In this document: one piece after another, positions 1-11,678 of the stretch | Layout of the letters: each line of letters starts with the position of its first letter | Position numbering within the stretch: the stretch's first letter is position 1 | Source of the DNA: Nosema muscidifuracis | Lineage: Eukaryota > Microsporidia > Nosematidae | Assembly: GCA_028335825.1 (NCBI GenBank) | Contig: JAIOKI010000025.1 | Span: 62,001-126,000 of the forward strand | Direction of reading: 5' to 3' | Length of the DNA stretch: 64,000 bases | Notes under the pieces: generated by a model | The model's input: only the letters and a program-made list of their open reading frames with translations | Told to the model about the DNA's origin: nothing | Database searches by the model: none | Made by a program: the position numbers and the translations under genes

Positions 1-334
1 ATATGGTTAGTAGATTTACAATGAAATTTAAATATTTTATCGAATGAATATTATGCTAGCTTAGTGTATTTGATCTATTTACATTACAAAACTATAAAAT
101 TTCATATTGTATCGATTATTTAAACTTAAATATAATTTTTTCATTCATATTTGTATAATTTCTGTATTAAAAATTTAATATAAGAATTAAAATTTCTAGT
201 CATAAATAAAGATCGTTGATCACTTTTCAAAGTCAATTACGCTAATAAAAAATAAATAGTATTATTTTTAATTTAAATTGTTGTATAAAGAAATGACTAA
301 TATTTCTTTTAAAAGCAATTACTTATTTCAGTAA

Positions 335-510
335 CTTTAAATATGACATAAATACAAAATTTCATTATGAAAATGAATTTTTTGAATATGACATAAATAC
401 AAAAATCAAATATGAGAATGAATTTTAAGTCAAATAACATTAATAAATCTTTTGAATATGACATAAATACAAAATTCCATAATGAGAATAAATCTTTTGA
501 ATATGAAATA
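335..510. repeat. Interrupted short repeat, unit like GAATATGACATAAATACAAA
   Basis: The phrase ATATGACATAAATACAAAA recurs about three times with variable spacers ending in ATGAGAATGAAT. A fourth, decayed copy starts near 496. It looks like an imperfect minisatellite without coding potential. Confidence 0.6.
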
Positions 511-929
511 AATTAATATATTCTTCCAAGATAAAAAATAGTTCAAAAATATCAATCATTGAGTCTATTTTTAATAATAAGATTTCAAATAAAAGGATAT
601 ATTTTATTAATGACTCATATTGTATTTTAAATTGAAAAAAAAATCAGTTGTAAGTTTCGAATTTTAATTAAAAATAAATTCTATTGTGTAAATTAAGTTT
701 TATTAACAATTAAGTAAACTCATTAAAAATGTTTTTAATTATAAAATTTTATATAAAAACTAACTTAAGCTTACCACTTTGAGAATGATAATGTACTACT
801 AGAGGTTATAAATAAATGTTTAATCGTAATATTTTATATATGAATAACGTTAAATATAAAAAAAGATCTTTTCTAATTTTTCTGAATGTATGATCAAATA
901 AAATTATAATTATATATAAGTATAATTTA

Positions 930-1065
930 ATGTAGGTATAATTTAATAGGTATGATTTAATATATGATAATTTAATAGGTATAATTTAATATAAGTATAA
1001 TTTAATATAAGTATAATTTAATAGGTATGATTTAATATATGATAATTTAATAGGTATAATAAACT
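930..1065. repeat. Short tandem repeat, unit near GTATAATTTAATATAA
   Basis: Units of about 15-18 bp (AGGTATAATTTAATA and AAGTATAATTTAATATA) recur about eight times, with a higher-order duplication of the AGGTATGATTTAATATATG variant. This is simple intergenic minisatellite DNA. Confidence 0.65.
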
Positions 1066-1764
1066 GTCTATTATTATTTAAATATTGTAATTGTACCTCT
1101 ATATAAATCATAAATCTTTTGTATAAAATATATTTTAATAAGAACTTTGATATATATGTAGTGAAGTTTTAAATCCTTAATTATTACTTTAAGTTTTTTA
1201 GTATTAATATAAACTTTTATATTATCATACTAATTAAGCATTAAAATAGTTCATCTATCTTGAGTCATATAAAATACTTATATTTATTAATAAACTTTAA
1301 CATTTAACTTAATCATTAAGAATTCGAAGATTAATTTTATTTTACTAATTATAAGATTTTCTATAAACTATATTATTATTAAATTTATGATAGGTCATTC
1401 ATATAAAGTTAATAATAAAATATTATTAGATTGTTTATTTATTACTAAATTATATTTTCTTTATAAAATTATACTCAATGACTCATTATTAAAGTAAATT
1501 TGATAATATTTTTTAATTTTGAATAATTATCTAATAAAAACTAGTATTCTTAATTATTTAATAACAAATTAAGTTTTATTATTCTTTTTCATATAAATTA
1601 AAGAAGTAAGTCCTTTTATTTTTCTATTCAAAAAAGATTTTGATATTTTAATTTACCACAGTACATTTTTTAATATGATAAATGTATCAGATTATAAGTA
1701 GAAATCTTATATTTTAATGATTAGTGATTATAAAAATATTATATTTAATATTTTATAATATGAA

Positions 1765-1930
1765 TCACTTACTACTTTGTAAAATATTCAATTTATAAAT
1801 AACCTACTACTTTGTTAAAATATTCAATTTATAAATAACCTACTACTTTGTTAAAATATTCAATTTTTAAATAACCTACTACTTTATTAAAATATTTAAT
1901 TTTATAAATAACCTACTACTTTATTAAAAT
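1765..1930. repeat. 36-bp tandem repeat, five copies
   Basis: The word CTACTACTTTGTTAAAATAT recurs at spacing of about 35-36 bp, near 1771, 1806, 1842, 1878 and 1914. The third and fourth copies diverge slightly (TTGT to TTAT). A spacing of 36 bp is a multiple of three, but every frame contains stops. Confidence 0.75.
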
Positions 1931-2504
1931 CTTAAATGTATTTTTCTAAAAAGTATATTACGACTTTTATTTGTAATATAATACTGTTAATAAATTAAAT
2001 ACAAAAATGATCAATTTTCTAAAAATAAATATCTGTAGTATTTCATTAAGAGATCTATACGAATGAAATAACCCGTTTTTAATTAACTTTTAAGATAGAT
2101 AAGTTTTATTTATGGTTATTCAAATAAATTCTTTCATAAACTTATCTTAGAATCTATTATATAATAAATTTATCTTTTAATAACAATATTAAAAAAATAA
2201 ATAAATTAAAGAAACTACCTAATTGAATTTTAAAATTATAAATTTAAAGTTACATTCTTTTATCATTAATTATTAAATTTCTTGAATTTAAAACTTATCA
2301 AATATTTGTTAAATTAACTATATTTAAGCTTAGAATGAAAATATAAAATAATTTATTACTAAAAAATTGAGTAATAATATTAAATATAAAATATTGTGCT
2401 GTTTGATAAAATGAGAATAAAAAAAGCATTAAGAAAATATCAAACATAAAATTTAAGTTTTTTTATCATTCATTATTTTAGTTTATAAGTCAAAGTGTTA
2501 AAGA

Positions 2505-2665
2505 TAAAATGAAGATAGGTTATGTTTCTAATATGAAATGTAGTTATGTTTATGAAATATATTTGAAAATGTAGTTATTGTCTAAAATAAAGATAGGTTA
2601 TGTTTTTAATATGAAATGTAGTTATGCTTATGAAATATATTGTCTAAAATGAAGATAATTATGGG
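2505..2665. repeat. Two-copy direct repeat around AAGATAGGTTATGTTT
   Basis: AAAATGAAGATAGGTTATGTTTCTAATATGAAATG-like sequence occurs twice about 75 bp apart, followed by a partial third start (TGTCTAAAATGAAGAT). It appears non-coding. Confidence 0.55.
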
Positions 2666-2689
2666 TTTTTAACGAATTTGATAACTTCT

Positions 2690-2930
2690 TTATTTATTTT
2701 TTTCATTCTATTAGAGTTTATGATTTATTATGTATTTACAAAATATAAAGACTATAATTTTACTTTAATTATTTTTTCATTCTATTAGAGTTTATGATTT
2801 ATTATGTATTTACAAAATATAAAGACTATAATTTTACTTTGATTATTTTTTCATTCTATTAGAGTTTATGATTTATTATGTATTTACAAAATATAAAGAC
2901 TATAATTTTACTTTGATTATTCAATTTTTT
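2690..2930. repeat. Tandem repeat of about 73-75 bp, three near-identical copies
   Basis: CATTCTATTAGAGTTTATGA starts near 2704, 2779 and 2852, and each copy runs through TATTTACAAAATATAAAGAC. The copies are almost identical, which suggests recent expansion. Confidence 0.8.
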
Positions 2931-3464
2931 TGTCAATATTTCTTTTTTTAATTAGTTAAAACTATAATAAATTCATTTTAAGTTAAACTGATTATTAGAA
3001 ATTATAAAACTCTGAAACTTTTTATTACAGTAATAAATGTAAAGATTATTTAATATGATTATATATCTTTAGATATCATCTGTATTATATAAATTTTATT
3101 GATCTTATTGTATATAATAGAAATTTAATAGAATAATTGAGCTAACAATTTAAAACTAATAATTGAAATATTCATGAGTCATGAGGCAATGAAATGAGTG
3201 ACATTTTTATGTTTTTTATTCTAATATTAATGATATTTATAAATCATAATACATTTATTTACTATGTTCAAAATTATTGAAAATATTAAACGTTATTATT
3301 TCAAACTCTTAATAATTTATTTTTCTCTGAAATATTTCGTAGCGAGTGTATTCCTGTCAAAAATTAATAAAATTTTTATTTTGAATTGATTAAAAAAAAT
3401 AATTATTTAAAAATTTAGTTTTTCAAGCCATTGATACAAATTAAAAATGATTTTTATAAGAACA

Positions 3465-3625
3465 ATTTATATTTATTTTATCTAAAATATATTTTTTAAG
3501 AAGAAATTTAATTATTTTATGTAAAATATATTTTTTAAGAAGAAATTTAATTATTTTATACAAAATATATTTTTTAAGAAGAAATTTAATTATTTTATAT
3601 AAAATATATTTTTGTTCTCCTTAAA
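3465..3625. repeat. 39-bp tandem repeat, about four copies
   Basis: ATATTTTTTAAGAAGAAATT recurs at 39-bp spacing (near 3491, 3530 and 3569), with degenerate copies at either edge. Confidence 0.75.
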
Positions 3626-4053
3626 TTTATAGTTAAAAAATTTTGACTATGTCAAAATCATTAATTATATCATCAAATATTTAATGAAAATTTAAAATTC
3701 GATTATTAAAAGATTAAAATTGGATTATATTAAGTCTTAATCAGTAATATTTTTTTCGTTCAATTTTTGATTAAAAATGATTTTATAATTTAAAACGAAA
3801 AAAAATTAAAAAATTAAATATTTTTGAAATTATAATGTGTTTGTTTTTTAACAAACTGTTTTTATAATTATTTTTAATAAAATTAAAAAAGCATTAAATC
3901 AGAAAAATTAACTTAATTTAAAAAATTTTGTTAAGAAAATCTGTCTAAAATCTCTAAATGACAAAATAAAACAATTTATTGGTTTCTAAAGATTCAATCA
4001 TATTTTGGGTTTAGTAATTTCATATTTATATTAGATTGTCATGAGCCCCTCAA

Positions 4054-5160
4054 ATGGCAAATAAACATATTAGCAAGCTAAGTACGAAAATTAAATTCAA
4101 GAGAGGCATCAATAAACCTAAAGTTATAAGTGATATAAAAAAACTTCAAAATTTAGAATTGAAGTATAAAGAAAAAATAGCAAGTGAAAACTTGCTAAGA
4201 ATATATGAGTCTTCGATTAAATCAAAGGCCGAGTCAAATTATACTTTTCCAACATCGGAATATTTTGAAAGAATTCTCAAATGTGAGAATTGTAATTCAA
4301 AGCCTGATGTGGAATTAGTATCTGCATTAATATTGTATATTAATTCAGGAGATTATACTTACTTGACAAAATATTATGAAAAAAAATTATATAATATGGT
4401 ATGTCAGTTGGATGATGATAGCAGTTGTATAGAGTATCCTGAAGAGGATATAAGTGCATCACATGTAAGTATAACAAGTGAAAAAAAAGAGACCGAGACT
4501 TTGGGGAGTCGAAGATCTGCTAAGCGGAAAGCAGCAATACCCGAAGTCGATGAAAGGTCTAAAAATATTGACTCGGCTAATGAAATTGATGTGGCCAATC
4601 AGAAGAAAAAGAGAAAGATTGTCACTGCTACTAAAAATGGTGTTAAATCTTCAAAAAATGACGATAAATATCTTTTTAGGTTAAGCGTTGATAATCAGAC
4701 TAATATCAAGATTGTGCCCACATTAAAAAAAAATTATAAAATTAAAGCGAGAGATAATTTAATAAAAAAAGAAGAAGCTAATTTATATAATGATAGTTTA
4801 ATTGTAAATTCACAAGAAGATGAAGCTAATAATAAAATTGAAAAAGATAAAATAGAAAATAATTTGAATGATCCTACTAGAATAGTTACATTAGATGAAA
4901 AAGGAGAAATAAAAATGACTAAAATTAATAAGCGGAATAAAAGAAAGAATTTAAAAAAAGATTTCTCATGTGATCTTTGTGGAAGTAAATTTACCAGCAA
5001 GAATGGATTAAATTACCATATCCGATTTGTACATTCTGATGATAAAATAAATATAGTAAAGCCCTTTAATTGTCCAATTAAATCATGTCGAAAGAAATAT
5101 AAGAATAAAAATGGACTAAACTATCACTTAGCCCATAATCATCCAGAAAATACAGAATAA
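4054..5160 (+). CDS. Two-finger C2H2 zinc-finger nuclear protein (Sfp1-like finger)
   Basis: A 368-residue basic protein with two C2H2 zinc fingers at its C-terminus, at about residues 304-327 (CDLC...H...H) and 338-363 (CPIKSC...H...H). Both share the phrase KNGLNYH. The second resembles the KNxNGLxYH finger of Sfp1-type fungal regulators. The middle is Lys/Asn-rich and holds two basic clusters, RRSAKRKAA and QKKKRKIV, that look like nuclear localisation signals. The ATG sits five bases after a CCCCT box, the microsporidian promoter signature, which supports this start. The likely role is DNA binding in the nucleus; the target genes are unknown. The gene stands alone between A+T deserts of about 4 kb and 2.8 kb. 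The family assignment to C2H2 is firm, while Sfp1 orthology is only suggestive. Confidence 0.85.
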   Translation: MANKHISKLSTKIKFKRGINKPKVISDIKKLQNLELKYKEKIASENLLRIYESSIKSKAESNYTFPTSEYFERILKCENCNSKPDVELVSALILYINSGDYTYLTKYYEKKLYNMVCQLDDDSSCIEYPEEDISASHVSITSEKKETETLGSRRSAKRKAAIPEVDERSKNIDSANEIDVANQKKKRKIVTATKNGVKSSKNDDKYLFRLSVDNQTNIKIVPTLKKNYKIKARDNLIKKEEANLYNDSLIVNSQEDEANNKIEKDKIENNLNDPTRIVTLDEKGEIKMTKINKRNKRKNLKKDFSCDLCGSKFTSKNGLNYHIRFVHSDDKINIVKPFNCPIKSCRKKYKNKNGLNYHLAHNHPENTE

Positions 5161-5299
5161 TTCAAATTAACTTTAATATGCCTTATTAAATTTTTAGACT
5201 AAACTTATTTTTTATTGAAAATATTCTTACAAAAAATTAGAATTAGTAATATATGTGCTAAAACAATTAAAAAACATTTTTACTACGAAAGTTTATAAT

Positions 5300-6900
5300 A
5301 TAAGAGTTAATAAAATTATCAAAAAATTAAAATGATATATTTTTCGTTTCTTAAATATTCTATACTTGGGTAAACATCTTCAATTTCATCGATCTATCCA
5401 TCTTATATTTCTCAGTATCTCTTCTCATTTTTAAGTTCTTTATGAATTTTTTATAAACATATAACTCGATAAGGTAAATCTTAAGTTTTTTATTTTATCA
5501 ATGTAAAACTTGTTAAAAATTTATCCCATGTAACCAGATCGGTTTAATCCTTAACTTATATTTATGATCGAAGCAATATGATAATACTTATATCCCTTTT
5601 TGAGTTATCAAAACTTTTACAATCACGATCTTTTTTATAAGCTTGTAATTGATAGATATATTCGCTGTATATTTCCTTATTGAATAATTTTAATTACGTT
5701 TAATCCGTAATTCTGTAAATATGAAGATTTAAGTATCATAAGACAATATTCTTCACATATATTTTTTAAGTAATCGATTGTCTTTATTTAAATAGTCACG
5801 ACACTCATTATTTTTCTCTATGGATGAATTCCTTTACTTGATGCACATAATGAAATTTTTTCCCTTTCAATTACAACCAAATATTAATTTTATTAATTTT
5901 TTTAGCTCGTGATTTATACTCTCACATAGTTCCTCAACATTTTTCTGTATTGTACATGAGCTTTCATTAGATCGTCAACGTTAAACTAAGTCTTTGATTT
6001 TTATATTAATTTATCGACTCGAAAAATCTGTAGTTCTTATTAATTCTTTATTCAATTTATACAGTTTAGGATATATCGAACTTATTACGTTCATATATTT
6101 TCCTTCTGCTCGATAAAAAAATTATATTTTTTTATTTGACTTTACTTCTAGTCTAAAATAGACGACGAACCTATTTTAACATTTTTATCAGCAATTTAAT
6201 CTTAAACTAAATGCTCTCAAATTATATTCATCTATAAAAACCTCTATTTATTCATATTTTTGTGGATATTTGTATCTCAATACCTTCTTATGTAATCATT
6301 AAGTCATTAAATTAAACTTTGCTGTTAAATGATCTACTTCAAACTTTTCATTACAATATAAATAATTTTATTTTTTTTATTAGAGATATGATTCAGTCTC
6401 TTATATATAAAAGTGATTTTATTCTTGAATATATTTTTAAAGCCATTTTATAACTATCAATGATAAATTGAAATTTTTCAGGATGTTTTTTCCACTTACT
6501 GTATTTGTAAATATAAAAATATTAATCAATCTATTTTTTCTTAAAAATAATTATATCTTCGAAAATACCTTATCAGATTCAGTTCTTTTATGTATACCAT
6601 TAATAATTTTAATTTCTTTAAATAACTAAAGTAGTATTCTATTAATATAATTTTTATATTCTTAATTAGTCATTTTCTAAATAACATTTTTCATTAAAAG
6701 ATGTTAATATAAAATATTTTTATTCAATAACTGACTAATTGGTTTATTAAAATACTTTATTTATCTTATTTCATTTATATAATAATTAATAATGAAAATA
6801 TGTGTTCATTATTATTTTAATTAGTTTTTATCCGCTTTAAATTTTGTCTTTCTTTTTTTTAATATCTTAATAACTAATTTCTCTTTTTTATCTTATATAA
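5300..6900 (-). mobile_element. Probable decayed R4/Dong-like non-LTR retrotransposon fragment
   Basis: On the minus strand near 6310-6370 one frame reads YCNEKFEVDHLTAKFNLM, followed by a run like EVLRYKYPQKYE. It matches in order and spacing the CX-H-DHLA...EV-RCIH segment of the better preserved R4/Dong relic at 47.5 kb. Surrounding frames are riddled with stops and shifts. No reverse-transcriptase motif was recognised, so the family call is tentative. Limits are approximate, taken from the extent of minus-strand purine-rich sequence. Confidence 0.35.
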
Positions 6901-7149
6901 TAAAATGATGACCTCTTATTAATTTTTATACCTCTGGCAAGCTATTATAATTTTTATCAAATTGATTTTAGTCCGACTATTAAAATAGAGCTTTATCTTT
7001 AAATATAATTTAGAATGTTTTTTCGTTATTTGATAAGAATTTAAGATCGTTTATTATCAATTTAATTTAGAAGCTATTATTAAAATTTCAACCTTTAAAA
7101 AAATTAATTTGGTATGTAGCTTATGAAAATATTTATTATAGATTTAATA

Positions 7150-7250
7150 AAAATTTTATAATAAATAAATACCTTTAATAATTCAAAAAGTATCAAAGCA
7201 ACGAGCATCAGCTCCAGCGTAGGTTAGAATTATGGCTTTCAGAATAAAAA
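7150..7250. repeat. Short dispersed element shared with the 23.7 and 36.95 kb loci
   Basis: The segment AATAAATACCTTTAATAATT at 7163 recurs near 36950. The GC-richer word around 7207-7240 (ATCAGCTCCAGCGTAGGTTA, then ATGGCTTTCAG) recurs with few changes at about 23727-23765. This is a dispersed repeat of unknown class. Confidence 0.55.
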
Positions 7251-7993
7251 TTTTATTTTTTTGAAATTTGCAATGGATTATTTTTAAAAGATTTAATCAA
7301 ATGGAAAATCTTATCCATAAAAATAAACGAGTAAATAAATTTCATTGTTATATCTTTTTAAAATATAATAATCTCTTTTTTAGGTTATTTTATTCAAATG
7401 ATTATCTATAAATTAGTCAATAAAAAACTATCAATGAAATAAATTTCTAATATAGAATGTACAATCAAATATTTGTTCGTTTATAAATTTGTTATAAATT
7501 AAATAATAATACACCTGTCAAAATTATTATAATAATAAAAATTATCTTATAGATTTATGAATATTTATGACATGAATAATCTTTTCTACCAGCAAAAAAT
7601 ATTATTATAGATCACTTTTCTCATTATGCATGTAAATTTAACCATCTTCATTTAGATTTGGTTTTCTTTAAGAAATGAAATTTTATAGTCGTTTATGAAT
7701 AAAATACTAGTTTTTTAAGGATGATTATAATAAAATAAATTTTAATTTAATAGTTTCAAAATAATAAAATATTAAGTAATAAAATTTTAATTTTTTATTG
7801 CAAATATTTTATAGAAATTTAAAACAAATTTCTTTAATTTAAGTACTTAAAAATATTTGTCAAATATATTAAAAAAAGATTTTATATAATTTAAAAGAAA
7901 AGTTTACCATATTATAAAATTAAATCAATTTAAATATAAATTAGCACATTATAAAATTTAATTTATTAAAATAAAAATTTTTTAAAAACCCAT

Positions 7994-9331
7994 ATGAAAT
8001 TATCAAGTTTATATATTTTATATTATGCCTTTGTTTCTAATACAATACTTAATCAAGAAGATGATTCAAATTTATCAATATTAGAAACTTTAGAAAATGT
8101 TATAAACCAAAATCATGATTTAATCAATAAAGATCTTTTTCTAAAAATATTTGAAGGAGATAAAAATGTCAAATGGAAAATTATAGCTTTGTTTGGTAGT
8201 CTTAAGAGGGTATATGATATTATAACAGATAATAAATTATGTCAATTAAAAGAATTGATGAATGGAAGTTATATTTTAAATGATAATCTTAATTTAATTT
8301 ATTATGAGTCTGTAATCCTTTCAAATTTCATGACTAGACTTACTGAGTTATCAACTTATGATATAAACTTTTATAAAAATCTAATGTATTTTTCTGATGA
8401 TTTTTTTCATGAGAAACTTCCTATAAACAAGAAATACAAAATAAGTCCAATATTGTACGAAAAAATCAAGTCCTTTTTTACAAATAAAAAAAATGAATTA
8501 TTATTTGAAAAAACTGATCTTATTGACAAAATCTTGATTTTCGAAATTTTACATTTTTCATTTTGTTTCGATATAATTCAGAAAAATTGTCAAAAAATAT
8601 TACTCGTTGATTTGTATGAATATTGTCCTCGTTTTAATTTGATTGAAGAAATCTTTTGTATTGAAAGATTTCCAAATGAGACTTATTTATATACAAATCA
8701 AAAGCATGACGGATATTTTTCAATTTCAAGCTCGCTTCTTAGTTCAATGTATAAAAATTATAATCAAAAAACTGAAACATATTATACTAATTCAGAAGAA
8801 CGATCAAGAATATTTTTAGGAGTAAATAAGATAAATAATTTAAATTATTTACTAAATAAAGAAATAATTTTAGAGGATAGTTACGCAAATATATTAATTA
8901 GTAGAATTTTTTATTATAGCGCGTTAATGAAAAAAGGTATAGTAATAAAAATCAAAAAAACTGATGATTTTAATACAAGTATTGAAATTATAATGATAGA
9001 ACCATTTTCGTTAGATTATATTCTTGATTACCTTAAAGATACATGTGACTCATCAAAGGAAATGAATGAAGTTATTCAAAATAATATTAAAGAAGGTAAA
9101 TTACATTCATTTACTACTGTTTGCGATTTAATAACATATAATTTCAAGAAGCCATCAGATGATAGTAAAGGTTTATTGGGTAGATGTTTTAGACTATCTT
9201 GTGGTCATTTTATAGGAAAACAATTGATGAATGAATATTTTAATAATTTAAAATTAAAATGTCATTTATGTAATGTAAAAGTGACAATAACAAATTATTT
9301 CGAAGCGGTAATTTACGAAGAAGAAAATTAA
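7994..9331 (+). CDS. Hypothetical protein with C-terminal RING-like cysteine/histidine cluster
   Basis: A 445-residue protein with no overall match that I recognise. The N-terminus (MKLSSLYILYYAFVSN) is hydrophobic and could be a signal peptide or anchor. The body is Ile/Asn/Lys-rich and probably helical. Near the end, residues 397-426 contain C...CGHF...CHLC, spaced like the second half of a RING or SP-RING finger. A partial finger of this kind suggests a ubiquitin- or SUMO-ligase-like fold, but the first metal-binding half is not evident. The start is supported by a CCC box two bases before the ATG (AACCCATATG). The function is unknown. If the signal peptide is real, the finger would lie in the secretory lumen or outside the cell, which fits poorly with a RING; one of the two readings is probably wrong. 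Confidence 0.75.
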   Translation: MKLSSLYILYYAFVSNTILNQEDDSNLSILETLENVINQNHDLINKDLFLKIFEGDKNVKWKIIALFGSLKRVYDIITDNKLCQLKELMNGSYILNDNLNLIYYESVILSNFMTRLTELSTYDINFYKNLMYFSDDFFHEKLPINKKYKISPILYEKIKSFFTNKKNELLFEKTDLIDKILIFEILHFSFCFDIIQKNCQKILLVDLYEYCPRFNLIEEIFCIERFPNETYLYTNQKHDGYFSISSSLLSSMYKNYNQKTETYYTNSEERSRIFLGVNKINNLNYLLNKEIILEDSYANILISRIFYYSALMKKGIVIKIKKTDDFNTSIEIIMIEPFSLDYILDYLKDTCDSSKEMNEVIQNNIKEGKLHSFTTVCDLITYNFKKPSDDSKGLLGRCFRLSCGHFIGKQLMNEYFNNLKLKCHLCNVKVTITNYFEAVIYEEEN

Positions 9332-9413
9332 ACCTTATTTATGTTATTGTTGTGAGATGAATCATTTTTTTATAAAAAATAACATTTAACTTGCATTATC
9401 TTAAATAAACAAT

Positions 9414-9722
9414 AATTTGAATATCATTTTACTGGATATTTTTTAGATTTATTCATAAGTTAGTAGTACTTAATTTATGTGACTTATAAAATTTGAATAT
9501 CACTTTATTGGATATTTTTTAGATTTATTCATAAGTTAGTAGTACTTAATTTATGTGACTTATAAAATTTGAATATCACTTTATTGGATATTTTTTAGAT
9601 TTATTCATAAGTTAGTAGTACTTAATTTATGTGACTTATAAAATTTGAATATCACTTTATTGGATATTTTTTAGATTTATTCATAAGTTAGTAGTACTTA
9701 ATTTATGTGACTTATAAAATTA
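9414..9722. repeat. 76-bp tandem repeat, four near-identical copies
   Basis: ATTTGAATATCACTTTATTG starts near 9414, 9491, 9567 and 9643, each copy running through GTTAGTAGTACTTAATTTAT. Copies two to four look identical over the full 76 bp and copy one differs by a few bases. A stretch this uniform in otherwise diverged DNA indicates recent amplification. It lies 80 bp after the stop of the upstream gene. Confidence 0.85.
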
Positions 9723-10234
9723 TCACCATTTCTTCAGAAAAGTCTCATCGCTTGACATAAACATTTTTTAAAATTTGAATATTTTCTGTTTTTAAAAACA
9801 ATTATTACATTTTTTGCAATACACTTCAATCCTTTTCAAATGGAAAGCCCTAGATATTATTTATATTATAATATCATTTAAAATATGAATTTTTGCTAAT
9901 CTCATTAAAATCACAATTTAAAATACCGAATTGAACGACATAATAATATTACAAGTATTTTAAATTGTATAATATAATTAAAATAGGCTTATGAATAATC
10001 CAAAGAATACTTTTAAAATTCTTATCATGAAAAATTTAAAAAAATCTAAAACTGGAAAGAACAAATCAAAATTCGAATTTAAATAAAAATAATAAATGAC
10101 ATAACTTTAACAGATTTAAGTAATTAATTATTTTTAATCTACTTTCAAATACATTAATAATATAGAATTAGGGTTGTAATCAAATCTAATTAAAGTTTTA
10201 TAGTTATAGTCTATTAATTCTTCTATAAAATATT

Positions 10235-10370
10235 ATTTTTGATTTATAAGAAAATGTTATATTCTATTATTTGATAAACCCCAGTTTATGTCAATCACTT
10301 ATAGAAAATGTTATTTTTGATTTATGAGAAAATGTTATATTCTATTATTTAATAAAGGTTTAAATAGTGA
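10235..10370. repeat. Two-copy direct repeat
   Basis: GATTTATAAGAAAATGTTAT near 10240 recurs at about 10318 as GATTTATGAGAAAATGTTAT, followed in both by ATTCTATTATTT. The spacing is about 78 bp. Confidence 0.6.
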
Positions 10371-11678
10371 ATTGGCTCAAAATTTTTTTGTATTATGTAA
10401 TATATAGAAGTATGATCAATTTTTAATATTCCTAAATAATGAGAAATTGCTTATATTTAATAATATTTTTATTCATACATACAAATTAGTGATTAAAAAA
10501 ATTACATTTATTTTTTAAATTAATATTTTTTTAAAAAATTTGTACCAAAATTCTTAATTCCTTAAATTTTTTTCTGAAAAACAAATAAGAAATTATTAAA
10601 TTTTTTAATTGGGTCTTCTCATCTTGATAGATATCTTTAATTATGATGGTAGTCATTAATTATAAAAATTTAATTTATTTGAGGGTTGATGTTATTTCTT
10701 AGGTTTTATCATGATAATATACTATAAATACCTGCTGTATCACACATTATCTCAACCAGTAATATTTTATTATTACTTTCTTTCCTCTCTTTTGTACTTT
10801 ATCGATATACTCTCAAGAGTATTCTTAAAATGACTAAATTAAGTACATTTAGATTTGTTTAGAAACTTCAAACAATTTTCTGTATTTTTTATGGTATTAA
10901 GTCGTATTATATTATTTATGACATACAATATTATTTTTGTTAACTCCACGTATTAATCCTAATATATTCACCAATACATCATATTTTATCAACTTATTCC
11001 AGGTTAATAAATTAAGTAACAACTATTAGTAATTCTTTTAATAAACGACTAATATATATAATTTAATAGTTTTATTCACTTTAATCTCAACTTATTTATT
11101 AGCTACTATTTGTTGGATAAAGTAATTTCTAATTTTTTTAGGGATATTAATATATATAAAATTATAAGACCATAATTTATATTTGTTAACTTTTACTTTC
11201 TCAAACATAGAAGACTTCATTTTTTTCATTTCGTTTGTATTTTATGCAAAACATACATGATTTATTACATAATAAATAATATTTTAATTAAAAATCATTT
11301 AGATCAAATCCCAAACAATTCAACAAATTAAAAATTTGAAAAAAAAACAATTTATTGATATAATTAAATTTTATAAATCCTATTCAAAACATTTTAGTAT
11401 TTTTATAATCATTTATAATAAAAATATATATTTATTAATTATTTAAAAATACGTATTAGTAATTAAGAAGCAGATCATAAAAAAATGAATTTATAAATAA
11501 TGAAAAATCAGCATTTTTTAATTAAACAATTATAAAAAAATATATTTTTATAATTATTTAAAAAATACGTATCACTTACTAATTAAACGGTTATAAAAAA
11601 TACATTTTCAATTATTAAAAAATTCGCATTTTTAATTAATTGAAAAATATAAAAAAAAATTATTATGGGTATAAAGAA

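Larger units (their letters stand above)
1..4053. other. A+T-rich gene-free stretch with tandem repeats
   Basis: No open frame of convincing length or codon character is seen on either strand over these 4 kb. The DNA is extremely A+T rich and carries at least six short tandem-repeat blocks, listed separately where clear. No tRNA, rRNA or transposon protein relic was recognised. Confidence 0.7.
5161..7993. other. Gene-free stretch with a probable LINE relic
   Basis: No intact gene is seen. Minus-strand frames between about 5.3 and 6.9 kb keep purine-rich, codon-like character and a motif similar to the zinc-finger/endonuclease region of the R4/Dong relic at 47 kb (separate entry). Near 7195-7245 lies a short GC-richer word shared with 23.72 kb (separate entry). 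The remainder is plain A+T-rich DNA. Confidence 0.5.
9332..11678. other. Gene-free intergenic stretch with tandem repeats
   Basis: No gene was recognised. It contains the 76-bp tandem repeat (9414-9722) and a two-copy repeat near 10240-10370. Around 10.6-11.3 kb the minus strand has longer open pieces with no recognisable motif; these could be an old relic. Confidence 0.5.

Noticed and set aside
1760-1930. Regular 36-bp repeats considered as a CRISPR array
   Set aside because: The units are contiguous tandem copies without unique spacers, and the genome is eukaryotic.
11640-11678. Upstream extension of the secreted-family gene to a TTG codon
   Set aside because: Non-ATG start is unlikely; the ATG at 11679 begins a clean signal peptide.
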